Positions 27,691-37,714 of a DNA stretch of 64,000 nucleotides are shown here, piece after piece (position 1 is the first letter of the stretch; every line of letters starts with the position of its first letter). A program made the position numbers and the translations under genes. The stretch comes from Limnobacter olei. GTDB lineage: Bacteria; Pseudomonadota; Gammaproteobacteria; Burkholderiales; Burkholderiaceae_B. The notes below the pieces were generated by a model, which worked only from the letters and a program-made list of their open reading frames with translations, did not search any database and was not told where the DNA came from. The stretch spans positions 62,001 to 126,000 of the forward strand of contig NZ_JARFJD010000014.1 of the NCBI RefSeq assembly GCF_029087225.1. Reading direction: 5' to 3'.

Positions 27691-28203
27691 TTAAGCGCCT
27701 TTTTTGGCGGTTGTGCGTGATTTTGGCTTGATGCTGCCCGTGATGTTTTCGGCGGGGGCCGTCAGGTGAGCAATCTCTTCAGAGAAACTTTGCAGGTCCT
27801 CAAAGCTTTTGTACACTGAGGCAAAGCGAATGTAGGCCACAGTATCGAGCTGCTTGAGTTGTTGCATCACCAACTCGCCCAAGAACTTGGTGTCCACCTC
27901 TCGGGCAGCACTCACCAACAGTTTTTCTTCAATACTTGAAATGGCTTCGTCAATGGCTTCCGCCCGGACAGGGCGTTTGCGCAAGGCGAGCATCAAGCTG
28001 CCGCGCAGTTTATCCCTGGAAAATTCGACGCGTGATCCGTCTTTCTTGACAATGGCAGGCAGAAACAGTTCTGCCCGTTCATAGGTGGTGAAGCGTTTGC
28101 CGCAACTGCTACATTGTCGGCGGCGCCGAATCGCGTCGCCTTCTTCAGACGTGCGCGAATCGACTACCTGGGTGTCGGCGTTGCCACAAAAGGGGCATTT
28201 CAT
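27691..28203 (-). CDS. nrdR: transcriptional repressor NrdR
   Basis: 170 aa. N-terminal zinc ribbon with four cysteines (C3, C6, C31, C34: CPFCG and CSSCG), then the ATP-cone ([15 protein letters not shown]). NrdR senses dATP/ATP and represses ribonucleotide reductase genes by binding paired NrdR boxes. The C-terminal basic tail ([12 protein letters not shown]) is longer than usual. Location between glyA and ribD is the standard proteobacterial context. Confidence 0.95.
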   Translation of the reverse strand: MKCPFCGNADTQVVDSRTSEEGDAIRRRRQCSSCGKRFTTYERAELFLPAIVKKDGSRVEFSRDKLRGSLMLALRKRPVRAEAIDEAISSIEEKLLVSAAREVDTKFLGELVMQQLKQLDTVAYIRFASVYKSFEDLQSFSEEIAHLTAPAENITGSIKPKSRTTAKKGA

Positions 28204-28221
28204 AACGCCGTGGCCCCTTGC

Positions 28222-29466
28222 TTACTTGTAAACAGGGAACTGGCTGGTCAATTCCTTGACCTTGGCGCGAACGGTGGCCAATGTGGCCTCGTCTTCCGGG
28301 TTTTCAAGTACGTCGGCGATCAGGTGACCTACCGCGCGGGCCTGCTCTTCCTTGAAACCACGCGTGGTCATGGCTGGGCTGCCCAAGCGAATGCCGCTGG
28401 TGACAAACGGCTTTTCAGGGTCGTTTGGAATGGCATTCTTGTTCACGGTGATGTGCGCATTGCCCAAAGCAGCTTCAGCGGCCTTGCCTGTAATGCCCTT
28501 GGCACGCAGGTCAACCAGCATCACGTGGCTTTCTGTGCGGCCAGACACAATACGCAGGCCACGCTCAACCAGGGTTTCAGCCAAAGCCTTGGCATTCAAC
28601 ACCACTTGTTGCTGGTATTCCTTGAATGCGGGTTGCAGGGCTTCGTGGAAAGCCACGGCTTTGCCTGCAATGACGTGCATTAGAGGGCCACCCTGAATGC
28701 CAGGGAAAATTGCGCTGTTGATTTTCTTGGCCAACTCTTCTTTCATCAAAATGATGCCGCCACGTGGGCCGCGCAAGCTTTTGTGTGTGGTCGATGTACA
28801 TACATCAGCGTGCGGCACAGGGTTGGGGTACACGCCAGCAGCAATCAGACCCGCGTAGTGGGCCATGTCCACCATGAAGTAGGCACCCACTTCCTTGGCA
28901 ATTTTCGCAAAGCGCTCAAAGTCGATGCGCAGGGCGTAAGCCGATGCACCGGCGATGATGATTTTTGGCTTATGTTCACGGGCCAGGGCTTCGACCTGGT
29001 CGTAATCAATGGCTTCTTCCTTGTTCAGGCCGTAAGAAACCACGTTGAACCACTTGCCCGACATATTTAGTGGCATGCCATGGGTAAGGTGGCCGCCTTC
29101 AGCCAGCGACAAACCCATGATGGTATCGCCAGGTTGCAGCAAGGCAAAGAACACGGCTTGGTTGGCCTGTGAACCGGAATTGGGTTGTACGTTGGCGGCT
29201 TCAGCGCCAAACAGCTTTTTCAGGCGTTCGATGGCCAGGTCTTCAACCACGTCTACATGTTCGCAGCCACCGTAGTAGCGCTTGCCTGGATAGCCTTCCG
29301 CGTATTTGTTGGTCAGTTGTGAACCCTGGGCTTCCATCACGGCTGGGCTGGCGTAGTTTTCGGACGCGATCAACTCGATGTGGTCTTCCTGGCGAGTGGT
29401 TTCCTGCTGCATGGCAGTCCACAATTCTGGGTCGGTTTGGGCGATGCCCTTTTGGCGGTCAAACAT
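28222..29466 (-). CDS. glyA: serine hydroxymethyltransferase
   Basis: 414 aa, full length. PLP lysine K229 in [14 protein letters not shown]; other landmarks [19 protein letters not shown] and [14 protein letters not shown]. It interconverts serine and glycine while charging tetrahydrofolate with a one-carbon unit; cytoplasmic. First gene of the glyA-nrdR-ribD-ribE unit. The gap of 53 bases to the upstream histidine phosphatase is enough for its own promoter, though none is obvious. Confidence 0.96.
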   Translation of the reverse strand: MFDRQKGIAQTDPELWTAMQQETTRQEDHIELIASENYASPAVMEAQGSQLTNKYAEGYPGKRYYGGCEHVDVVEDLAIERLKKLFGAEAANVQPNSGSQANQAVFFALLQPGDTIMGLSLAEGGHLTHGMPLNMSGKWFNVVSYGLNKEEAIDYDQVEALAREHKPKIIIAGASAYALRIDFERFAKIAKEVGAYFMVDMAHYAGLIAAGVYPNPVPHADVCTSTTHKSLRGPRGGIILMKEELAKKINSAIFPGIQGGPLMHVIAGKAVAFHEALQPAFKEYQQQVVLNAKALAETLVERGLRIVSGRTESHVMLVDLRAKGITGKAAEAALGNAHITVNKNAIPNDPEKPFVTSGIRLGSPAMTTRGFKEEQARAVGHLIADVLENPEDEATLATVRAKVKELTSQFPVYK

Positions 29467-29519
29467 AACGATTTCCGGAAAGGATTGGGTTCAAGACAAG
29501 CCCAACATTCTAAATGATT

Positions 29520-30245
29520 TCAAGCGATTCGACCATCGACTTCGTCCATGTTTTGGCCGGGTTTGTCGTTGTTCAGGTGCCCAAGCCAGGCCCACAAAAC
29601 AACATGTTTGTTTCCCTGCGGGTCAATGTCGATCACATTGAGCGCGCAATTGTGCAGTTGCCACTCCCGCTGCTTTTGTAGTGGCTCGCCAGTGCAGTGC
29701 CTGTAAATACAATCGAGTACACCGCCATGGGCCACCAGCAAGATTGTTTTGCCCGCATGGGCGCTGCCAATGTGCTCGAACGTTCCCACCACGCGGCTGT
29801 AAAACTGAAAGAGGCTTTCCCCGCCTTGCAAGGGGGCATCAGGCACCCGGTTTCTAAGGCCCGCAAATTCTTCTGGGCTTTTGGCTTGCATTTCATCGCC
29901 TGTCAGGCCAGACAGGTGACCGTAATCGCGTTCCCGAAGACCCGCGTTCACCTGCATGGCTGGCGTTTTAGAGCCGTGAATGGTACTTGCTGTGGTGTGT
30001 GCCCGAATCAAGTCGCTGCTGAAGCACTCGTCGTAAAGCGGGGCTCCCTGCGTTTCCAGGGAGTCGAAGTATTTGCGAAGCAATTGAGCCTGCAAGAGGC
30101 CATGCGCATTCAGGGCAATGTCGGTATGACCCTGAAACCGCTTCTCCTTGTTCCAGTCAGTTTCTCCATGACGCACCAGTATGAAGCGCGACCCTGCCGG
30201 TTTTTTGCTGACAATTGCACCAAAATCAAGAGCTTGGCTGTTCAA
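29520..30245 (-). CDS. histidine phosphatase family protein (phosphoglycerate mutase-like)
   Basis: 241 aa. The catalytic RHG box with H26 is in [11 protein letters not shown], followed by [11 protein letters not shown]; the second catalytic His is in [10 protein letters not shown] and the acid in LRERDYG. This resembles the GpmB/CobC phosphatase branch; substrate unknown. The TTG start overlaps the tyrS stop (ATTGA-type), consistent with translational coupling to tyrS, but an alternative start downstream is possible. Confidence 0.85.
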   Translation of the reverse strand: MNSQALDFGAIVSKKPAGSRFILVRHGETDWNKEKRFQGHTDIALNAHGLLQAQLLRKYFDSLETQGAPLYDECFSSDLIRAHTTASTIHGSKTPAMQVNAGLRERDYGHLSGLTGDEMQAKSPEEFAGLRNRVPDAPLQGGESLFQFYSRVVGTFEHIGSAHAGKTILLVAHGGVLDCIYRHCTGEPLQKQREWQLHNCALNVIDIDPQGNKHVVLWAWLGHLNNDKPGQNMDEVDGRIA

Positions 30246-31513
30246 TTCAGGTGCACCTTGGCAAAGCGGCGTTTGCCCACCTGAATCACATAACTGCCTT
30301 TGCCCAGGCGGGTGGCCTTATCGGATACTTTTTCACCATCAATTTTTACGCCGCCTTGCTGAATGTTGCGGTTGGCGTCGCTGCTGCTTTCGCACAAGCT
30401 GGCGGCCTTCAGTACCCAAGCCAAACCAGCGTCTGAATCGCCTTCTGGCAAATTCAGGCTCACTTCAGGCATATCCTCGGGCAATGCGCCCTGCTTGAAA
30501 CGTGCTTCGAATTCAGCCAGTGCGTCGACGGCGGCCTGAGTGCTGTGGAAGCGCGCAACCAACTCTTGGGCCAGTGCAACTTTGGCGTTGCGTGGGTTCT
30601 CGCCGTTGGCGCAGGCCTGTTTCAGGTTTTCAATATCAGCCAGGGATTTGAAGCTGAGCAGGGTATACCAGTTCCACATCAGTTCATCCGAAATTGACAT
30701 CACCTTGCCGAACATATTGGAAGGTGTCTCGGTCACGCCGATGTAGTTGTTCTTGGACTTTGACATTTTGTCCACGCCATCAGTCCCTACCAACAGCGGC
30801 ATGGTCAAGATGCACTGCGCGCTTTGGCCATTTTGCTTTTGCAGCTCCCGACCCATCAGCAAGTTGAATTTCTGGTCAGTGCCACCCAGCTCCAAATCGC
30901 TTTCCAGTGCAACTGAGTCGTAGCCTTGCAATAGCGGGTACAAAAACTCATGTACGGCGATCGGCGTGCCAGATTGATATCGTTTGGTGAAATCGTCGCG
31001 CTCGAGCATGCGGGCTACTGTATAGCTGCTGGCCAGGCGGATCATGCCGTCTGCACCCAAGGGCATTAGCCATTTACTGTTGAATTCAATTGCTGTGCGT
31101 TGGGGATCCAGAATTTTAACAGCCTGCTCATGATAGGTTTTTGCGTTTTCCTGAACCTGTTCCTTGGTTAACGGAGGGCGGGTGCTGTTGCGGCCGGACG
31201 GGTCGCCAATCATGGACGTGAAATCGCCAATCAAAAAGATGACTTGATGGCCCAGATCTTGCAACTGACGAAGCTTGTTGAGTACCACAGTGTGGCCCAA
31301 GTGAATGTCGGGTGCAGTGGGGTCCAATCCCAATTTGATGCGCAGGGGTTTGTTTGTTTTTTCGCTTTGAGCCAGTTTTTGAATCCATTCCGATTCAATT
31401 AACAGTTCTTCGCAGCCACGCTTGGTCACTTCAAGGGCGTGCCGGACGGAATCAGATAAATTCTCAGTAATTTCCGTATTTTTGGGGGACCTTCTATCAG
31501 GTGACTGGTTCAT
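30242..31513 (-). CDS. tyrS: tyrosyl-tRNA synthetase
   Basis: 423 aa from the ATG at 31513, preceded by AAAGGA; the open frame continues upstream but without family similarity. Class I landmarks: HLGH (71-74) and KMSKS in [12 protein letters not shown], and a C-terminal S4 RNA-binding domain ending [15 protein letters not shown] plus KMSKS, in place of HVGH plus KFGKT, places it in the second TyrS subgroup rather than the E. coli K-12 type. Divergent from the M23 peptidase gene, a typical beta/gammaproteobacterial arrangement with anmK. Confidence 0.95.
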   Translation of the reverse strand: MNQSPDRRSPKNTEITENLSDSVRHALEVTKRGCEELLIESEWIQKLAQSEKTNKPLRIKLGLDPTAPDIHLGHTVVLNKLRQLQDLGHQVIFLIGDFTSMIGDPSGRNSTRPPLTKEQVQENAKTYHEQAVKILDPQRTAIEFNSKWLMPLGADGMIRLASSYTVARMLERDDFTKRYQSGTPIAVHEFLYPLLQGYDSVALESDLELGGTDQKFNLLMGRELQKQNGQSAQCILTMPLLVGTDGVDKMSKSKNNYIGVTETPSNMFGKVMSISDELMWNWYTLLSFKSLADIENLKQACANGENPRNAKVALAQELVARFHSTQAAVDALAEFEARFKQGALPEDMPEVSLNLPEGDSDAGLAWVLKAASLCESSSDANRNIQQGGVKIDGEKVSDKATRLGKGSYVIQVGKRRFAKVHLN

Positions 31514-31620
31514 TTGGCAATCCTTTGTTACACTCTGGCAAACTTCAGTGTTGTATTTTTGAAAATAAAGCTGATTGTGGGCGATCGGCACGTGAATTTT
31601 CACACCTTTAAAACTAAAAC

Positions 31621-33030
31621 ATGATGCTTCAGAATTTATTAGAGCGAGCAATCGCCGCGTGGGGACAGGGCTTTTCTCTTACCAAGCGCTTTATTCAGTC
31701 GGGGTGGCAATATGCCGACTCCGCGCTTCCCCAATCTCACAATCACAGAAAGTGGGTCATTGTAGGGTTTTTTTCATTCCCTGTTCTTGGTGCAGTGGTG
31801 GCAATCGCAGGCTCTGTTCAAAATTCCCCGGTTGATTCCGCCCTCAGCAACCCTGATGTGGTTGTAGAGGCTGTCGAACTTAATCTGGCCGATCAGGGTG
31901 TCTATACCTTTGATCCATTGGTTGCCGAAGAACGAATTCGTCGCGGTGATACCCTTGTGGGTTTACTCGAGCGAATGGGCGTGAATACCGCAGGTTTGGC
32001 CACTTTCCTCGGGCAAGACAAGACAGCACGTAGTTTGGTGAATTTGCGCGCTGGTCGCGTGCTCACTGTTCAGCAAACTGCCGATGGCGACCTTCAATGG
32101 CTGCGCTACAAAAGCGGCATCGATGAGGACAGTCAAGAGTCCATCCTGATTCAAAAGCATAACGGTCAATTTGTCGCAAAGTTGGAATCTGTCAACTTTG
32201 AAAAGCAGATTGTGTTTCGCTCAGGGCGAATTGAGTCGTCTTTGTTTGCAGCTGCTGACAAGGCCGGATTGCCAGATTCAGTGGCCATTCAACTGACAGA
32301 AATTTTTGGCTCAGACATTGATTTTCACCGCGAACTGCAAAAAGGTGACGAGTTCAAGGTAGTTTATGAAGACCTGACACTGGAGGGGCGCTCTGCGCGC
32401 TCTGGCCGGGTGTTGGCAGTAGAGTTTGTGAATAACAACAAGCCTTACAAAGCGTATTGGTTCGCACCCAGTGGTAATCGCAACGCCGGTTATTACAACG
32501 AGGAAGGCCGCAGTCTGAAAAAGTCCTTCCTGCGTTCGCCGCTCGCGTTCTCCCGCATTTCCTCCGGTTTCACTCCGCGTCGTTTCCACCCCATTCAGCA
32601 ACGCTGGAAAGCTCACAACGGAGTTGATTATGCGGCGCCCACCGGTACTCCTATCATGGCCACAGCCAGTGGCACCGTGAAGTTTTCGGGCTGGCAAAAT
32701 GGATACGGCAATTTTGTAGAAATTCAGCATCACAGTGGTTACAGCACGGCATACGCTCACCTTTCACGTTTTGGCAAAGGCGTTAAGGTTGGTCAAAAAG
32801 TAGAGCAGGGCGATGTAATCGGGTATGTGGGTGCTACTGGCTGGGCAACCGGACCACACCTGCATTATGAATTCCGCGTCAACCGGGTTCCAAAAAACCC
32901 TTTGAGCATCACCGTGGCTCAGGCTGAACCACTGGATCGCAATGCATTCAGTGAATTCAAGCGGGTGCAGCTGGCGCTTGACCGCCGCATGGAGCTGGCC
33001 ACTGCCCAACGTTTGGCCCGTGCCCAGTAA
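31621..33030 (+). CDS. M23-family peptidoglycan endopeptidase (MepM-like)
   Basis: 469 aa. One TM helix near 44-64 anchors it. The middle (110-300) holds the OapA/LysM-like and M23-N regions ([16 protein letters not shown]). The C-terminal LytM domain has the zinc motifs [13 protein letters not shown] and HLHYEFRVN. It should cut D-Ala-mDAP cross-links to allow wall expansion, in the periplasm. The start could be the first or second ATG of ATGATG; no strong ribosome-binding site. anmK follows three bases after its stop, so hydrolysis and recycling of wall are co-expressed. Confidence 0.9.
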   Translation: MMLQNLLERAIAAWGQGFSLTKRFIQSGWQYADSALPQSHNHRKWVIVGFFSFPVLGAVVAIAGSVQNSPVDSALSNPDVVVEAVELNLADQGVYTFDPLVAEERIRRGDTLVGLLERMGVNTAGLATFLGQDKTARSLVNLRAGRVLTVQQTADGDLQWLRYKSGIDEDSQESILIQKHNGQFVAKLESVNFEKQIVFRSGRIESSLFAAADKAGLPDSVAIQLTEIFGSDIDFHRELQKGDEFKVVYEDLTLEGRSARSGRVLAVEFVNNNKPYKAYWFAPSGNRNAGYYNEEGRSLKKSFLRSPLAFSRISSGFTPRRFHPIQQRWKAHNGVDYAAPTGTPIMATASGTVKFSGWQNGYGNFVEIQHHSGYSTAYAHLSRFGKGVKVGQKVEQGDVIGYVGATGWATGPHLHYEFRVNRVPKNPLSITVAQAEPLDRNAFSEFKRVQLALDRRMELATAQRLARAQ

Positions 33031-33033
33031 GCC

Positions 33034-34152
33034 ATGATCGCATTGGGCGCCATGTCTGGCACCAGCACGGATGGTGTCGATGTAGCTGCGGTTCAAATTG
33101 ATTCCAAAACTCAGGACATGCGGTTCCTCGGCGTGCTTAGCGCCGAGTTTCCGCCTACTTTGAGGGAAACACTCCTGCTGCTGCAAGAAATCCCGCCTCG
33201 TTTTCCTTCCAGTTCCGATCCAATCGAGATTTTTTTGCAAGCCCGTAAAGATCTCACCGAGCTGTATGCCGGCACGGTCAATGAACTGTTGTCCTTTCTG
33301 GGACTAGAGCCTGGTGACGTGCGCGTGTTGGGTGCACATGGTCAAACCCTTCGGCACAGGCCCGATCTTGGGTACACCTATCAAATGCTGGATGGGGCCT
33401 TGCTGGCCAGTAGAACCGGGATTGATGTGGTGAATGACTTGCGTTCCAAAGATGTTGCCCTAGGTGGCCAGGGAGCCCCGCTGGTTCCGGCTTTTCACCT
33501 TGCGTGGTTAAACGGCAAGGGCATTTATGACCAAACCGCCGTGTTAAACCTGGGTGGCTTTTCAAACCTGACTGTATTGAATGGCCAGGGGCAGGTGTTG
33601 ACCGGTGGGGACTGCGGACCAGCCAACTGTTTAATGGATCTTTGGGCTCAGCGCGCCTTCAGTTCGCCGATGGACAGTGATGGTGAAATTGCCGCCATGG
33701 GCAGCCCGGACTACACCTTGCTGGAGCGTTTTTGGACGCATCCTTTCTTTCACCAACCTTGGCCCAAGAGCACCGGCCGCGATGATTTCAGCGCGCAATG
33801 GTTTGAGACCTGCCTTGCTGACTCGAGCGATCTTTCTTCTGAAGACATCATGGCAACCTTGCTGGCTTTGGCAGTAAGGGCAGTGAAGTCGTGTTTGCCT
33901 GTGTTGGTTGAGCAGGTGTACGTGTGCGGCGGCGGTGCAAAAAACAGCACCTTCATTCACCAGTTGCGCTTCGAATGCGCACCAGCTGATTTCTTGCCAA
34001 TGGAAAACCTGGGTTTGCCCGCGCAGGCAGTTGAGGCCGCTGCCTTTGCCTGGCTTGGTGCGCAGTATGTACAGGCCACGCCAGGTAATTGCCCATCGGT
34101 GACTGGTGCAAGTCGGCCTACCATTCTGGGGGCCTTGCACTGCGCTCGGTAG
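33034..34152 (+). CDS. anmK: anhydro-N-acetylmuramic acid kinase
   Basis: 372 aa, family length. ATP/sugar-kinase-like start GAMSGTSTDGVDVAAVQ, then GAHGQTLRHRP, DLRSKDVALGGQGAPLVPAFH (catalytic Asp region) and NLGGFSNLTVL. It hydrates and phosphorylates 1,6-anhydroMurNAc released by lytic transglycosylases to MurNAc-6-phosphate. Translationally close to the M23 endopeptidase gene, and converges with the sensor kinase gene; a small CCCACT/AGTGGG hairpin lies between at about 34155-34179. Confidence 0.95.
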   Translation: MIALGAMSGTSTDGVDVAAVQIDSKTQDMRFLGVLSAEFPPTLRETLLLLQEIPPRFPSSSDPIEIFLQARKDLTELYAGTVNELLSFLGLEPGDVRVLGAHGQTLRHRPDLGYTYQMLDGALLASRTGIDVVNDLRSKDVALGGQGAPLVPAFHLAWLNGKGIYDQTAVLNLGGFSNLTVLNGQGQVLTGGDCGPANCLMDLWAQRAFSSPMDSDGEIAAMGSPDYTLLERFWTHPFFHQPWPKSTGRDDFSAQWFETCLADSSDLSSEDIMATLLALAVRAVKSCLPVLVEQVYVCGGGAKNSTFIHQLRFECAPADFLPMENLGLPAQAVEAAAFAWLGAQYVQATPGNCPSVTGASRPTILGALHCAR

Positions 34153-34171
34153 CCCCACTCGTTTTCTCGGT

Positions 34172-35980
34172 TTAGTGGGTCAGCAACGATTTGTTGCCCA
34201 AGATTTTACCTTCGTTTTGAGAACCTTCGGTCGGCACATTGAATACGGTCGAGGCCTTTTCCCTGGCCGGAAATAATTCAGAAATCACACCGAGGCCGAT
34301 CTCGGCTTGACCAGGAATTAAGGGAATTCGAATCATTTCACGACCAAATTCGACTTGCGGGTTGTTTTCCAGGCTTGCGTTGTAGATCAAAATGCAGCAG
34401 GGTTCAAAATCAAGCAGAGAACCCAAAAGTTTCAATTGCTCAATTGCATGCGTTTTTTGGGCTGGGTCGCCAGCATAGAGAATGTAAACAGGTGACATGC
34501 CTTTGCGTAAAGCGGTGAGGTAGGCGCGATATGCGCCATTCAGGCTGAATTCGACTTTGTCAAATCCCTGAATTGGAAGTCGACGTTGAATTTCCAGCAG
34601 ATGGTCGTGGTTCATGGCCATCACTTGCGCTTCAAATGCAGTTTGAGGGTTATACGCTGGTCGCTTGTTGCGGTGACTGATTTCGGCTTCTTCCGGCAAT
34701 ATGACTTCGAAGACGGAGCCTGCCAATTTGCCGTTGTAGTATCGATTTCGGCATTCGGTTTTGGCGAGTATTTGTTCGCTCAAATCCCGGACTATGTTGG
34801 AACCGTGACCCCAACCTTTGTTGTGCGCAGCAACTTTATTGTTCTCAACACCCGAGCCAGTATCTACGATTTGGATACACACCCGCCCTTTTCGCCTGCG
34901 TAGACCCACCACTACGCCGCCTTTGTTGGTGTACTTGATGGCATTGTCCAGTCCGTTGCGAATGATCTTGGCCAGGGCGTCCTTGTTGCTCATTACATTA
35001 ATTTCGCTGGGCACATAACGAATCTGAAGTTCCTTCACGTCGGCCAGCATTCTGTATTCTTCAATCAATGGGCCAAGTATGTCGTGAATTGCAATCGGAG
35101 TCATAGGGACAGCGTTGTCGTCCTGCGGGTATTTGATCGCATTGCCTAATTGATCAAAGAAGTCTTCCAGCATGTTTTTTAATGCTTTTTGAGCCGTTTG
35201 AATGTGTTGGTATCTGGCTGTGACTTCCGGGTCTTTTGAAATGGCTTTGCCCACACTGGCCAAAATACCTAAAGTACTCAGGGGCTGACGTAGATCATGT
35301 CGAAAGTCTTTTAATACCCTACGCCCCCGAAAAGCGAACTTCATGATGTCTTGGTCAATTTTTGTTTGCCTGTCCAAGCCTTTTTTCGTGCGGGTTCGTG
35401 AAAAGTCCTGAAATACCATGTGAAAAACGCAGGTACCGAGCAAGACATAGAACAGAATCTTCACAATGCTGAAATCGATCAGCAATGCGAGTTCAGTCGA
35501 TGTGGAGGCATGAAACAGGCCGTTAATGATGCAGTACAAAAGACTGAAATACACAGCTTTGATCAGGGTGACCTTGGGCAAGTTGCTGTAGGTTTTGGTG
35601 ATTGCCAACAGGCAAACGGCCTGAACGCCAATAAACGCGGGATACACCAAACCAGACGTTGTAAACATGTCGGCGATTGCTGTAATGCAACCAATCGAAA
35701 ACGGGACCAACGCGGAACGTTCAGCGGCCACAACACCTCTTCTTCGCCCCAGAAAAGCGCTTCCAAAAAACAGAAATGATGCCGCCTGCAGAGCAGCATG
35801 AACTGGAGTGCCGTGTTGAAGTGCTTGGTGTGTGTCGTGCCCCAGTATCACGAACCCAAGCAGTACCACGCCAATGACAGCGGCGGCATTTTGCCGCTGA
35901 TTGGGAAGGTGGTTTGCAAAGAACGGGTATAAGGCAATACCCAGCAATACGGCGAGCCCTGATAGTGAACTGTCTGTCAT
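34172..35980 (-). CDS. sensor histidine kinase with multi-TM input and uncharacterised C-terminal domain
   Basis: 602 aa. Residues 1-190 contain about six or seven TM helices and no large periplasmic loop, so the signal is probably in the membrane. The dimerisation helix is of the HDLRQPL class with H228 (DFRHDLRQPLSTLG). The ATPase domain has N346 in NGLDNAIKY, DTGSG (373-377) and a GWGHGSNIV lid. After the kinase core (about 432) comes a 160-residue extension that I cannot assign; it has YILYAGDPAQKTHAI and CILIYNASLE strands that faintly recall a receiver fold but lack the Asp. Paired with the LuxR-type regulator gene 44 bases upstream. Signal and target unknown. Confidence 0.8.
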   Translation of the reverse strand: MTDSSLSGLAVLLGIALYPFFANHLPNQRQNAAAVIGVVLLGFVILGHDTHQALQHGTPVHAALQAASFLFFGSAFLGRRRGVVAAERSALVPFSIGCITAIADMFTTSGLVYPAFIGVQAVCLLAITKTYSNLPKVTLIKAVYFSLLYCIINGLFHASTSTELALLIDFSIVKILFYVLLGTCVFHMVFQDFSRTRTKKGLDRQTKIDQDIMKFAFRGRRVLKDFRHDLRQPLSTLGILASVGKAISKDPEVTARYQHIQTAQKALKNMLEDFFDQLGNAIKYPQDDNAVPMTPIAIHDILGPLIEEYRMLADVKELQIRYVPSEINVMSNKDALAKIIRNGLDNAIKYTNKGGVVVGLRRRKGRVCIQIVDTGSGVENNKVAAHNKGWGHGSNIVRDLSEQILAKTECRNRYYNGKLAGSVFEVILPEEAEISHRNKRPAYNPQTAFEAQVMAMNHDHLLEIQRRLPIQGFDKVEFSLNGAYRAYLTALRKGMSPVYILYAGDPAQKTHAIEQLKLLGSLLDFEPCCILIYNASLENNPQVEFGREMIRIPLIPGQAEIGLGVISELFPAREKASTVFNVPTEGSQNEGKILGNKSLLTH

Positions 35981-36024
35981 TTTATAGTTATAGCAATGGC
36001 CGGCTTTTGTCGGCTTTTTGGTTT

Positions 36025-36696
36025 CTACACCAAGGCTGAGGCATTGAGTCGCGGAATTTTGCGATAAAGACTGACGGCCTGGGTTCTATTTTTCACATTC
36101 ATGCGTGTGAAAATTTCGCGCAGATGTGTTTTTATCGTTTCGGGTGACAAATCAAGCTTACGGGCGATTTCCTTATTGGAAAGGCCCGAGGCCAAGAAGT
36201 GCATCACTTGTTGTTGCTTGTGGGTTAACTGAATGCCGTTGTTTTGGCCCAGTCGCCCAGTGATGTGCTCGCCGTTGGTTTGGCGGTTTGACAGGGCATT
36301 GGGACGCCACTGAACCTGAACACCTGCGCGGGTGAGCGCTTCCAGCAATACTGCCGAAGTTTGCTCAAACCCTTCGGACTTTGACAAAGTCCAGGAAGGG
36401 GCATACTGGTTGGGCACTACAGAATGAAGAAGCGTGTCATCGCCACTCATGATCAAGGTGGGCAGGTTGGCACTCATTAAGGCCAACGTGTCGATCACAT
36501 CTTGACCCTGGCAATCTGGCAAACGCAGGTCGGTGATGACCAGCGCGGGTGAGTTTTTACTGAATAGTTCTTTGGCGTGCGCAATGCTGGCTGCACACAG
36601 AATATCAGCGTTGGTCGCCACAAATTCAACCAGGTCTTTGATGCCTGTTGCGAAAAGTGGGTGATCCTCAATAACCAGGATTTGGTTTGATGGCAT
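36025..36696 (-). CDS. response regulator, NarL/LuxR family
   Basis: 223 aa from the ATG at 36696, which has an excellent GGGAGGAG upstream; the open frame extends 30 codons further but without family similarity. Receiver: E10-D11 acidic pair, phospho-acceptor D56 in VITDLRLPD, and a Lys in TLSKSEGF. The C-terminal HTH (about 158-215) reads LTHKQQQVMHFLASGLSNKEIARKL then TIKTHLREIF, the classic LuxR pattern. First gene of the unit with the kinase, its likely partner. A 9-bp inverted repeat upstream (36727-36781) may be its autoregulatory site. Confidence 0.87.
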   Translation of the reverse strand: MPSNQILVIEDHPLFATGIKDLVEFVATNADILCAASIAHAKELFSKNSPALVITDLRLPDCQGQDVIDTLALMSANLPTLIMSGDDTLLHSVVPNQYAPSWTLSKSEGFEQTSAVLLEALTRAGVQVQWRPNALSNRQTNGEHITGRLGQNNGIQLTHKQQQVMHFLASGLSNKEIARKLDLSPETIKTHLREIFTRMNVKNRTQAVSLYRKIPRLNASALV

Positions 36697-37012
36697 GAAT
36701 GTCTCCTCCCGAGGAAAAGCTAGTTTAAAAGGTGTCACCAGATGTGAGCATATGAACATCTTTATTGGATTAACACCTTTTTCCAACCCTCTTTAGGGGG
36801 AGTTAATCGTCTCGGGTCCGTGCAGTCAATACGCAAAACCCGTAATTACAGTAATAATTTTGCAAGTTACTTGGTTCTGTCAGTTCTTTTCATCGTGTTC
36901 GGGTCCTATTTCACTGGCTTGCAGACTGTTAAGCTGTGAACAGGCTGCTTTTCATTACAATAACGGGGTAGGTCAGGGAGTTGACTAATCCAGACTAGGC
37001 TCGAGCAAAAAC
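36697..37012. other. 316-base divergent intergenic region
   Basis: Between the LuxR-type regulator (left, minus) and the FabR-like gene (right, plus). No gene seen. Near the left gene: AAAAGGTGT (36727-36735) and ACACCTTTT (36773-36781), perfect 9-bp arms 37 bases apart around a CATATG core. Near the right gene: an inverted repeat at 36921-36948 and a -10-like TACAAT (36956-36961), listed separately. Confidence 0.6.
36921..36961 (+). promoter_or_regulatory. candidate operator and -10 box ahead of the FabR-like gene
   Basis: GCAGACTGTT (36921-36930) and AACAGGCTGC (36939-36948) are 10-base arms matching at nine positions around an 8-base spacer. Eight bases later TACAAT (36956-36961) matches five of six -10 bases. 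No good -35 is present, as often when an activator or repressor site occupies that area. Size and position fit a TetR-type dimer site. Confidence 0.45.
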
Positions 37013-37714
37013 ATGAGATCAAGATCAAGCGCTGCGACCAAGCCGGTAGACGAAACACAGGCCAGGGTGCGACGCAAAGAACAGACACGCCAGAATTTGA
37101 TGCAGGCTGCGCTTAACCTGGTTGGTAATGGGAGCAGTTTCACCGCTTTGGGTATTCGGGAAATTACCCGAGAAGCCGGTGTGGTGCCAACCGCGTTTTA
37201 TCGGCACTTCAAAACCACCGATGAACTTGGGCTGGCGCTTGTCGAGGATGGTGGCATTACTTTGCGGCGATTGTTGCGAGAGGCTCGCCAAGCCAGCCTG
37301 CCAGGCGAGGACATGATTCGGCACTCGGTGAGTGTGTTTGTCACTTACCTGAAGCAACATCACCTGGAGTGGCGTTTTATCAGCTCGGAAAGGTCTGGCG
37401 GCTCGCAGTCCCTGCGCAATGCCATACGCAATGAAATTGCACACTTCACCAATGAAATGGCCAGCGACCTGCGCCTGTTGAATATTTTCCCCGGCTTGTC
37501 CACACACACCCTGACTTTGATTTGCAGTCTGGTGGTTACGTTGATGATGAATTCGGCCACTGATTTTCTGGACGTCAGGCCAGATCAACCGCAAATTGAA
37601 AAAGAAATGCTCGACAATTTTGTGAAGCAAATTGTGATGGTGTTTCTTGGTGCGGCGCATTGGGAGGAAGAGCCCACGCAGTCACTGCTCAGTGGTTTGT
37701 CCAAACCAAAATGA
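37013..37714 (+). CDS. TetR-family repressor, FabR-like
   Basis: 233 aa. TetR HTH at about 25-75: RRKEQTRQNLMQAALNLV, then GIREITREAGVVPTAFYRHFK. The stretch PTAFYRHFKTTDELGLALV and the ligand domain (HLEWRFISSERSGGS) resemble FabR, which senses the acyl-thioester pool and adjusts unsaturated fatty acid synthesis. Its stop overlaps the start of the HAD-UbiA gene (ATGA), so the regulator and the two downstream membrane enzymes are one unit. Membrane-lipid control is therefore likely; regulation of this operon itself through 36921-36948 is inference. Confidence 0.8.
   Translation: MRSRSSAATKPVDETQARVRRKEQTRQNLMQAALNLVGNGSSFTALGIREITREAGVVPTAFYRHFKTTDELGLALVEDGGITLRRLLREARQASLPGEDMIRHSVSVFVTYLKQHHLEWRFISSERSGGSQSLRNAIRNEIAHFTNEMASDLRLLNIFPGLSTHTLTLICSLVVTLMMNSATDFLDVRPDQPQIEKEMLDNFVKQIVMVFLGAAHWEEEPTQSLLSGLSKPK

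Noticed and set aside
26532-28203. FMN riboswitch in the rib genes
   Set aside because: The gaps between glyA, nrdR, ribD and ribE are under 30 bases and hold no RFN-like element.
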